Assembly: GCF_000020565.1 (NCBI RefSeq)
Contig: NC_010830.1
Location: forward strand, 531,001 to 595,000
Source of the DNA: Candidatus Amoebophilus asiaticus 5a2
GTDB taxonomy: Bacteria > Bacteroidota > Bacteroidia > Cytophagales > Amoebophilaceae
DNA length: 64,000 nt
Direction: 5' to 3'
Below, piece after piece: positions 56,929 to 64,000 of the stretch. Position numbers and translations under genes: made by a program. The notes under the pieces are model-generated. The model was not told the DNA's origin. It worked only from the letters and a program-made list of their open reading frames with translations, and ran no database searches. Numbering within the stretch: the stretch's first letter is position 1; the number at the start of each line of letters is the position of its first letter.

Positions 56929-58809
56929 CTACTCTTTTAAGAGATAAGTAATAAGTAAGTCGTGTGCAGTTTTACGAATGGCAGCATCTGCATCTAAGCT
57001 AGCTTCTCTAATCATACTTCTAAATTCTTTTTGCTGTACGTATTGTGCGTCGATTTTTAAGATTGCTTGTAGAACACTCCAAACCTGTCTGCGTACTTCA
57101 ACTGTTGTATCCTTGGTAATTGTAACGGCTGTCTTATATATATTTTCAATAAATTTGGGATTAGCTTTTAATAATGATTCTAAGGCATATAGTGCATTTA
57201 ACCGTACAGTATCTTTTTCATCCTTCACTAACTTAACAACTATAGGTAAAGCTTTTGATGCATATTGTATATTGCTTTCTATAATATTTTGTATGATTAC
57301 CAATCCATCTTGCCTAATAAACCAAGCTTTATCGGTAGTGGCTTTGACAGCGATGTCAAAAACTTTTTGTGCGTATTCTGCATTCGCTGCTTTAACAACA
57401 CTTAGTAAAAGTAATAAGCCATTCCAGCGAATTTGTTCGTCAGCTTGCTGTATGGATTTATCTCCTACCGAAAATGCTGTTGCAGCACAGCTAGCATCAC
57501 TATCTACAATAGTAGCTAATAGTTTTAATGCTTCTATGCCTACTTCCTGATGTTGGTGGTTTATAGCCTTTACAGCTACATTCAATGCCTGACGTGGATA
57601 TAAATCATCTAGCTTGACAAGCGCTTTAAGTAAACGCAAAGCTGTGATACTTACAGAAAAATCTTGCTCATTAGCAGCTTGTAGAGCAGCTTCTAAACTA
57701 CCTTGTGCATATTTCGGCTCAGCTTTTACCACTGTGGCTAAAACGGTCATAGCATTCCAGCGTACAAGTGCCTGTGCATCTTTGGTAGCCTCAATAGCTA
57801 CTTCAAATACTTCTTGTGCATAGGCAGCATCAGCTTTTACAAAAAACTTTAAGGTACTTAATCCACTACTACGGGTAGCATAATCTTCGCTCTTAGTAGA
57901 TCTAATTACTGCTGCAAATGCTTTTTGCGCATATTCAGGATTGGTATTGGTAATAGTAGTAAGAACCGGTACTACTTCATTAGTTACATATGTACTAGAA
58001 TCTTGTGCATCTTGTAAAACGATACTGAATAGCTTATCTATATAAGTTGGGTTAGCGTTAATTGCTTCTAAGTCACAGAGGCTGTTTAATATTCTTAATA
58101 TTTCTACACGCACTTGCTCATTTCTATTTCTATCTTCTGCATCTGCTTGTGCTATGATTAGTATATCTTTTATACAGTCTGGTGATATAGCCACCAGATT
58201 TCTGAATAATGCCGTAATAGACTCTGTGAGGGCGTGCTCTTTGTCATTAGTATGAAGACTAAGCATCTTAAAAGCTAATGCTAACACTTCATTACTGGTG
58301 TCTGAATTAGCTTCGATAAACAGCGTAAGTAAATCAAAAATGGATGTGGCTTCAGTATATTTATCGCTACTTGAAAATATCTCTGTAACTAATACCAAGG
58401 AGTTAGAATTGGCCCATGTGGGATTTGCTGCCAATACTTTACGGATAACCCCTAAGGCGGTGTTTCGGGCTTGTGTTTGCCCGTCCCCTGTAGCTTGGAT
58501 GAGACCAGCTAAGAATTGAGTGGGGGAAGTAGTATCTATATAGGCGCCTAGTAACTCTGTTTCCTCACTACTAAGGTAATTGGCTAGGTTGGCTGCATCT
58601 ATAGATGGGGCTGAATCTGGCTTAGTGCTAAGTTCTTCAGAAGATATATTACTAGCGTTCTTTGAGTTATCTAATGGAGAATTGATAGTTGTTTCTTCAC
58701 TTTCTGCTGATACTTGTGCAACACTTATAGTAAAATAGCCTTGTAATATGCCAAGACACAGCAATATCCTAAAACTTTTATACAAAGTAGTATTCTTAAA
58801 CTTATACAT
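56929..58809 (-). CDS. Secreted HEAT/armadillo-like repeat protein
   Basis: A 626-residue protein with a signal peptide (hydrophobic FRILLCLGILQGYFTISVA, cleavage likely before QVSAESE), an acidic Ser/Thr-rich linker, then about twelve helical repeats of about 40-43 residues from residue 75 to the C-terminus. The repeats share phrases such as AIEATKDAQALVRWNAM, VLATVVKAEPKYAQ and TTDKAWFIRQDGLVII, typical of HEAT/armadillo solenoids. No catalytic residues are visible. Such solenoids bind other proteins; export makes a host-directed or envelope role possible, but no specific function can be given. The ATG was chosen because it begins the signal peptide. Confidence 0.8.
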   Translation of the reverse strand: MYKFKNTTLYKSFRILLCLGILQGYFTISVAQVSAESEETTINSPLDNSKNASNISSEELSTKPDSAPSIDAANLANYLSSEETELLGAYIDTTSPTQFLAGLIQATGDGQTQARNTALGVIRKVLAANPTWANSNSLVLVTEIFSSSDKYTEATSIFDLLTLFIEANSDTSNEVLALAFKMLSLHTNDKEHALTESITALFRNLVAISPDCIKDILIIAQADAEDRNRNEQVRVEILRILNSLCDLEAINANPTYIDKLFSIVLQDAQDSSTYVTNEVVPVLTTITNTNPEYAQKAFAAVIRSTKSEDYATRSSGLSTLKFFVKADAAYAQEVFEVAIEATKDAQALVRWNAMTVLATVVKAEPKYAQGSLEAALQAANEQDFSVSITALRLLKALVKLDDLYPRQALNVAVKAINHQHQEVGIEALKLLATIVDSDASCAATAFSVGDKSIQQADEQIRWNGLLLLLSVVKAANAEYAQKVFDIAVKATTDKAWFIRQDGLVIIQNIIESNIQYASKALPIVVKLVKDEKDTVRLNALYALESLLKANPKFIENIYKTAVTITKDTTVEVRRQVWSVLQAILKIDAQYVQQKEFRSMIREASLDADAAIRKTAHDLLITYLLKE

Positions 58810-59161
58810 GTCAAAATGGTTAAGAAAGATAATTTTTCGGCTGAATGGTACAAATCTTAAAATAAATATATACTTGGTTCCTAATTTTGTATTACTTATG
58901 GCTTTTTAAGCTATACTACATAACTGCTTATCTATAATATAATAACATATAATTAATAATAGTTAATTTTTTATGCTTTTTTGTAACAATTAATATCCTT
59001 AAATGTTAAATAAGTAGCAGCTTGATGCCTTAGTAACTTGTTAACAATTTCAACGCTTATTGAATAAAATATGAAGCGTACTAAAATAAGGTAATCTCAT
59101 ACTAGTACGATACCATTTAAATTTGTATACTGCTATCACTTTTAATAAAATATCAATATTC
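58810..59161. other. Divergent intergenic region, HEAT-like gene and polX
   Basis: 352 AT-rich bases expected to carry both promoters. The polX frame remains open for 13 codons upstream of the chosen start, to a TTG at 59123. No other gene is seen. Confidence 0.4.
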
Positions 59162-60862
59162 TTGGATAATAAATCAATTATAGGCTTGCTTAATAAAACA
59201 GCCACTTTATTAACGTTACATGGGGCTAATCCTTTCCAGGCCAAGCACTATGCAAATGCAGCACTTTTTCTAGAAAAGGTCGATAAAGAAGTTATGGAAA
59301 TGGAGCCGGAAGAGTTAGGCGGACTTCAAGGAATCAATAAAGGTCTTGTAGCACTTATCCAAGAAATACAAGATACAGGCACTCTGCAACGGTTGCAGGA
59401 GCTTATAGAACAAACACCACAAGGTGTATTGGATATGTTAAAGCTTCCAGGATTAGGCCATAAAAAGGTTAGGGCATTATGGCAAGAATTAGGCGTTCAG
59501 GATCTGAAGGAATTAGAAGATGCTTGTAAATCAGGCCGAGTGGCACAGCTATCAGGATTTGGTGATAAAACACAAGCAGCTATCTTAAGTGGCTTAGTGC
59601 AAACTGCGTCGTATAGCAATAAGTTTCATTATGCATCCGCATTATCTTATGTAGATGCATTCGAGTTAGCTTTTAAAGCAGTATTTCCTAGATTATTAAT
59701 ATCAGCCGTAGGTGAACTGCGTAGGAAGTTAGAAGTAATAACTACAGTAGAATATTTGATAGGCGCTATTGAAGTAGCAAACGTAGTAGAATGGCTAAAT
59801 AATTATACAGCTGCCGAACAACATATATTGACTTCTGGTCCTTTATCATGGCGTGGGTATTTTGTAGACAATGGAATGCCACTTTCTATAATTTTTTGTA
59901 CACCAACTGAGTTCTATAAACAATTAATTTTACAAACAGGTTCAGAAAAACACTTGTTGCTTTCTACTCCAGAAGGACAGCCATTAGGTAAAACAATAAG
60001 CCAGGCTACCTATATAAGCAGTGAAGTGGAAGGTTATCGCCAGGCAGGCTTTCCTTATATGCCACCTGAGTTAAGAGAAGGGTTAGCAGAAGAAGCTTGG
60101 ATACAAGCAGGTACTCCTGCTCTTATAGAAGCTACAGATTTAAAAGGTGTCTTTCATGTACATACCCAATATAGTGATGGACAAACTAGCTTAGAAAACA
60201 TGGCAGCTTATTGCCAAGCGCTAGGTTATAGCTATATAGGTATAACAGATCATAGCCAGTCTGCTGCTTATGCAGGAGGTCTCAGGCCACATACTGTTCA
60301 AGAACAACATCATGCTATAGATACACTTAATCAACAATTAGCTCCTTTTAAAATATTTAAAGGAATTGAATCGGATATCTTACCAAATGGTAATCTAGAT
60401 TATCCTGATGAAGTGTTGAGTCAGTTTGATTTTACAATTGCTTCTGTTCATATGGGACTAAATATGGACCAACACAAAGCCACAGACCGCTTGATAAAAG
60501 CTATTAGTAATCCATTTACAACCATATTAGGTCATGCAACAGGCCGCCTTTTACTTAAAAGAGAAGGTTATCCTATAGATTATCGAGCAGTTATTGATGC
60601 ATGTGCAGCGTATGGCGTAATTATTGAGATTAATGCTAATCCTTGGCGATTAGATTTAGATTGGCGCTGGATACCTTATGCCATACAAAAAGGGGTCAAG
60701 CTTAGTATCAATCCAGACGCACACCATCATCTTGATATTACTAATATGCAATATGGTGTGTATATGGGTAGAAAGGGAGCACTTACCAAAGAATATACTT
60801 TTAATACACTTACAAGAGAAGAGGTAGAAGTATATTTTGAAAATCGTAAAGCAAAAGTATAA
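59162..60862 (+). CDS. polX: PolX-like protein: helix-hairpin-helix, degenerate polymerase domain, PHP exonuclease
   Basis: About 567 residues from the TTG at 59162, which gives MDNKSIIGLLNKTATLL, the usual family start; no ATG is available. Domain order is an 8-kDa-like and HhH region (LGGLQGINKGLVALI, KLPGLGHKKVRALW), a Pol-X core (about 170-300) and a PHP domain with HVHTQYSDG and GITDHSQS, then IASVHMG and INPDAHH. In family X polymerases the catalytic pair sits in a GS..RR....GDIDILI-type segment; here the aligned stretch is GELRRKLEVITTVEYLIG, with neither Asp kept, so polymerase activity is doubtful, while the metal ligands of the PHP 3'-5' exonuclease are present. An acyltransferase-like gene follows after 5 bp and is likely co-transcribed. 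Confidence 0.88.
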   Translation: MDNKSIIGLLNKTATLLTLHGANPFQAKHYANAALFLEKVDKEVMEMEPEELGGLQGINKGLVALIQEIQDTGTLQRLQELIEQTPQGVLDMLKLPGLGHKKVRALWQELGVQDLKELEDACKSGRVAQLSGFGDKTQAAILSGLVQTASYSNKFHYASALSYVDAFELAFKAVFPRLLISAVGELRRKLEVITTVEYLIGAIEVANVVEWLNNYTAAEQHILTSGPLSWRGYFVDNGMPLSIIFCTPTEFYKQLILQTGSEKHLLLSTPEGQPLGKTISQATYISSEVEGYRQAGFPYMPPELREGLAEEAWIQAGTPALIEATDLKGVFHVHTQYSDGQTSLENMAAYCQALGYSYIGITDHSQSAAYAGGLRPHTVQEQHHAIDTLNQQLAPFKIFKGIESDILPNGNLDYPDEVLSQFDFTIASVHMGLNMDQHKATDRLIKAISNPFTTILGHATGRLLLKREGYPIDYRAVIDACAAYGVIIEINANPWRLDLDWRWIPYAIQKGVKLSINPDAHHHLDITNMQYGVYMGRKGALTKEYTFNTLTREEVEVYFENRKAKV

Positions 60863-60867
60863 AACCT

Positions 60868-61758
60868 ATGAAACGGATTACGCAAGCACTTACATTTTGG
60901 TTGCTGCTACCATGGTTATGTATTGTAGCCATCCTGCCCTTTAGTATTCTATATAAAATGTCGGATGTATGTTACTATTTAATCTATTACTTACTGCGAT
61001 ATAGAAAGAAAATAGTATGGAATAACTTGAGTAATGCGTTTTCAGAAAAGGAAGCCATAGAGCGTAAGAAGCTACAAAAGGACTTTTATAGACATTTATG
61101 TGATTTATTGCTAGAACATATAAAAGGATTAACAATAACATGTGCACAGGTGCTGCATAGGTGCACACTACAAAATCCAGAAGTGTTAGAGTCACTATAT
61201 AAAAAGGGGAAGCATGTTTTACTCCTCACTGGGCACCAAGGTAATTGGGAGTGGGCGGGTAGTGCAGTAGCATTACAGACTAACTACAAACTATATGTAA
61301 TATATAAAACACTTTCTAATCCTTATTTTGATGGCTTGGTAGGGCGTATACGTAAACGTTTTGGAAGGGACATTATACAACAAAACCAGGTGCTCCGTAA
61401 AATGCTTAGTTATGATAGTATACCTAAGGCAACAGCTATACTAGCTGACCAAGCGCCTGATCCCCAGCAAGCATCTATAATGAATTTCTTAAATCAACCT
61501 ACGTATGTAACACAAGGATTAGAAAAATTAGCTAAAAAGCTTAACCATGCTATAGTATATATGCACATAAAAAAAATTAAAAGAGGTTATTATACTGTAA
61601 TAGCAGAATTGCTCTTCGAGCATCCTATTGATACACCTGATCTCCTAATTACTCAAACTTATATGCAAAGGTTAGAAGCTGATATTTATCAAGAACCTGC
61701 CACATGGCTTTGGTCACATAATCGGTGGAAGAATAAAGTAAATCTAGAAATCAACTAA
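60868..61758 (+). CDS. LpxL/HtrB-like lysophospholipid or lipid A acyltransferase
   Basis: A 296-residue membrane-anchored acyltransferase of the lipid A biosynthesis family. An N-terminal hydrophobic anchor (about residues 8-30) precedes the HxxxxE motif, GHQGNWEWAG with His123 and Glu128; later AILADQAPDP and VYMHIKKIKRGYY fit the family. Members add secondary acyl chains to lipid A in the inner membrane; the exact lipid here is not known. It begins 5 bp after polX. It pairs logically with the LptC-like protein at 55275. Confidence 0.85.
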   Translation: MKRITQALTFWLLLPWLCIVAILPFSILYKMSDVCYYLIYYLLRYRKKIVWNNLSNAFSEKEAIERKKLQKDFYRHLCDLLLEHIKGLTITCAQVLHRCTLQNPEVLESLYKKGKHVLLLTGHQGNWEWAGSAVALQTNYKLYVIYKTLSNPYFDGLVGRIRKRFGRDIIQQNQVLRKMLSYDSIPKATAILADQAPDPQQASIMNFLNQPTYVTQGLEKLAKKLNHAIVYMHIKKIKRGYYTVIAELLFEHPIDTPDLLITQTYMQRLEADIYQEPATWLWSHNRWKNKVNLEIN

Positions 61759-62212
61759 ACTTCTTGTGTAAAAGAATGAGCGTGTATTGCTGGATGGATA
61801 TACATATTTTAAAAGTGAAGCAGGTTGTTTGATTGGTTGTTGGTATGTTAAGTGCATAGCTTAGCTTCTATTATATTACTTACCTTTACCTTTTATTCCC
61901 TTTTTCAAACTTTACCAATCCTCTGTTAAAAGTCCCAACATGGTATTGAATAATATATAGCTTATTAAAGCTACTACAGATTGTAACATTCTTCCTTATA
62001 TACAAAATACACAAACAGCAATTTGCCTCTAGTATCCCATTTGTAAATTAAATAGATTAGACATTGCTAGCTTAATAGAAGGGGATTTATGCCATAATGG
62101 CAACAATTTAGCTGCTATTCTAACGTTGGCATAACAGTTGCGGAATTGTATCAGTAAGAGAAAATTAAAATAAAAAAAGCACTGTATTGTTAAAACAAAA
62201 AATTAACTAATC
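61759..62212. other. Intergenic region upstream of dnaK
   Basis: 454 AT-rich bases with no supported gene. The dnaK promoter should lie here. I saw no CIRCE-type inverted repeat (the HrcA operator) on reading through it, and no clear Bacteroidetes-type promoter. Confidence 0.45.
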
Positions 62213-64000
62213 ATGGGAAAAATAATAGGAATTGACTTGGGAACTACTAACTCATGTGTAGCTGTTATGGAAGGGAATGAACCTGTTGTGATAGCTAATA
62301 GTGAGGGAAAACGCACAACACCGTCGGTAGTTGCTTTTTTAAATGAGGGCCAGGGTGAACGTAAAGTGGGAGATGCTGCCAAACGACAAGCTATCATTAA
62401 TCCTCAAAATACTATAAGCTCTATCAAACGGTTTATGGGTAAGCGCTATTCAGATATAGCTGAGGAATCTAAGCTAGTACCTTATCAACTAGAAAAAGGT
62501 AACAATGACACAGTAAGAGTAAGAATAGGAGATAGAACTTATACACCTCAAGAAATATCTGCTATGATTTTACAAAAAATGAAAACCACAGCAGAAGACT
62601 ACTTAGGAACAACAGTAAAGGAGGCTGTGATAACTGTCCCTGCCTATTTTAATGATGCAGAGCGACAGGCTACGAAAGAAGCTGGGCAGATAGCAGGATT
62701 AGAGGTGAAACGTATTATCAATGAGCCAACTGCTGCTGCCTTGGCATATGGGCTAGATAAGAAGAATCAAGATATGAAAATTGCTGTCTTTGATCTAGGT
62801 GGTGGTACTTTTGATATTTCTATTCTTGAGTTAGGCGATGGAGTTTTTGAAGTAAAATCTACGAATGGAGATGTACACTTGGGAGGAGATAACTTCGACC
62901 AAAAGTTAATCGATTGGTTGGCAGAAGAATTTAAAAAAGAAGAATCAGTAGATTTAAGAAAAGATCCTACAGCACTGCAAAGATTAAAAGAAGCTGCAGA
63001 AAAAGCAAAAATAGAACTTTCTGGCTCTAGTACCACAGAAGTCAACTTGCCTTATATAACAGCTATAGACGGAGTGCCTAAGCATTTAGTAAAGAAAATA
63101 ACTAGAGCGCAATTTGAGCAATTGGTGGACGGCCTCGTTAGAAGAACCTTAGAGCCTTGTAAAAAAGCAATGCAAGATGCAGGGTTAACTGTGGCTGATA
63201 TTGATGAAGTGATTCTTGTAGGAGGCTCTACCCGAATACCTAAGATACAAGAAGAAGTGGAAAAGTTCTTTAACAAAAAACCTTCTAAAGGTGTAAACCC
63301 AGATGAAGTAGTAGCAGTAGGAGCTGCCATACAAGGGGGTGTGCTTACTGGTGAAGTAAAAGATGTATTATTGCTAGACGTAATTCCACTTTCTTTTGGC
63401 ATCGAGACCTTAGGTGGTGTATATACCAAACTCATTGAAGCAAATACAACCATACCTACTAAAAAATCAGAAGTGTTTTCTACAGCTGCTGACAGCCAAT
63501 CTTCTGTAGAGATACATGTATTGCAAGGAGAAAGGGCTATGGCTCGTGATAACAGAACCATTGGTAAGTTCCATTTAGATGGCATTCCACCTGCTCCAAG
63601 AGGTATACCACAAATAGAAGTAACTTTTGATATTGATGCCAATGGTATTTTAAATGTTTCTGCTAAAGATAAAGGAACAGGCAAAGAGCAAAAAATTCGT
63701 ATTGAGGCTTCTTCTGGTTTAACAGACGAAGAAATTAAAAAGATGAAGCAAGAAGCCGAAGCCAACGCAGAAGCTGATAAGCAGGAAAGAGAAAAAGTTG
63801 ATAAGCTTAATACGGCTGATGCAACTATATTCCAAGCGCAAAAACAGTTACAAGAGTTAGGCGATAAAATTCCAGCAGATACTAAGAAGTCAGCTGAGGA
63901 TGCAATAGAAGAGCTTAAAAAAGCTCATGAAGCTAAAGATATAGCTGCTATTGATACGGCTATGTCAAAAGTCAATGCAGCCCTACAGCAACTTTATGCG
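62213..64000 (+). CDS. dnaK: Molecular chaperone DnaK (Hsp70), 3' end outside the window
   Basis: 596 codons from the ATG to the window edge, still open. The nucleotide-binding domain starts [20 protein letters not shown], with [30 protein letters not shown] and [13 protein letters not shown]; the substrate-binding domain follows ([25 protein letters not shown]) and then part of the helical lid. It folds and disaggregates proteins with DnaJ and GrpE, and belongs functionally with the clpC, lon and hslU genes in this window. Confidence 0.98.
   Translation, partial: MGKIIGIDLGTTNSCVAVMEGNEPVVIANSEGKRTTPSVVAFLNEGQGERKVGDAAKRQAIINPQNTISSIKRFMGKRYSDIAEESKLVPYQLEKGNNDTVRVRIGDRTYTPQEISAMILQKMKTTAEDYLGTTVKEAVITVPAYFNDAERQATKEAGQIAGLEVKRIINEPTAAALAYGLDKKNQDMKIAVFDLGGGTFDISILELGDGVFEVKSTNGDVHLGGDNFDQKLIDWLAEEFKKEESVDLRKDPTALQRLKEAAEKAKIELSGSSTTEVNLPYITAIDGVPKHLVKKITRAQFEQLVDGLVRRTLEPCKKAMQDAGLTVADIDEVILVGGSTRIPKIQEEVEKFFNKKPSKGVNPDEVVAVGAAIQGGVLTGEVKDVLLLDVIPLSFGIETLGGVYTKLIEANTTIPTKKSEVFSTAADSQSSVEIHVLQGERAMARDNRTIGKFHLDGIPPAPRGIPQIEVTFDIDANGILNVSAKDKGTGKEQKIRIEASSGLTDEEIKKMKQEAEANAEADKQEREKVDKLNTADATIFQAQKQLQELGDKIPADTKKSAEDAIEELKKAHEAKDIAAIDTAMSKVNAALQQLYA

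Noticed and set aside
1..64000. CRISPR arrays, tRNA and rRNA genes
   Set aside because: No short regularly spaced repeats, cloverleaf sequences with a T-loop signature, or rRNA-like conserved blocks were seen on reading both strands; a tRNAscan-SE or Rfam run would be needed to exclude them fully.

Overview
This AT-rich window looks like chromosome of an intracellular Bacteroidetes symbiont close to 'Candidatus Amoebophilus asiaticus' (a symbiont of Acanthamoeba). The inference rests on four things: Bacteroidetes-type housekeeping genes (WbqC-like, GH3-like, AddB-like nuclease, PolX, ClpC), large lipoproteins built from eukaryote-like or protein-protein interaction modules (U-box, Sel1, ankyrin/LRR-like, HEAT-like), decayed insertion sequences, and pseudogenes. 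No tRNA, rRNA or CRISPR array was recognised. The species assignment is inference; no database was searched.

Layout. 1-7.1 kb: comEC, then a lipoprotein carrying a U-box, a GTPase domain and a coiled coil, then a dead IS481-type insertion sequence. 7.1-35.5 kb: dominated by a 12,291-bp direct tandem duplication (9864-22154 and 22155-34445) in which every protein I compared is identical between copies. The unit carries the 5' part of a giant repeat protein gene, an AddB-like nuclease, a Sel1 lipoprotein ending in a YoeB-like toxin domain, a POT peptide transporter, a WbqC-like protein and the 5' part of clpC. The central junction leaves a truncated clpC and a truncated repeat-protein gene running into each other; one intact copy of each survives at the outer edges. 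35.5-46.3 kb: degenerate dispersed repeats, rsmG, a MutS-type ATPase with a signal-like N-terminus, a GH3-like gene, and a protein-quality-control stretch (rseP, lon, hslU). 46.3-52 kb: strong hairpins, then a lipoprotein of about 1,800 residues. 52-64 kb: murI, ndk-pheS, lptC, a beta-lactamase-family pseudogene, a secreted HEAT-like protein, polX with a lipid A acyltransferase-like gene, and the start of dnaK.

The most interesting signal is a modular lipoprotein family. The proteins at 2739 (+), 14921/27212 (+) and 46480 (-) share a 24-residue lipoprotein signal with the acylated Cys at exactly residue 25, a variable linker, and a previously unnamed module of about 85 residues ending in a Gly-Gly-(Met/Gly) turn. 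After that module each carries a completely different body: U-box plus GTPase; Sel1 repeats plus a YoeB-like RNase toxin domain with its catalytic Glu, Arg and His retained; or LRR-like/ankyrin-like/Sel1 repeats plus a Gly-rich hydrophobic C-terminal region. This resembles a common delivery or anchoring header with interchangeable effector bodies.
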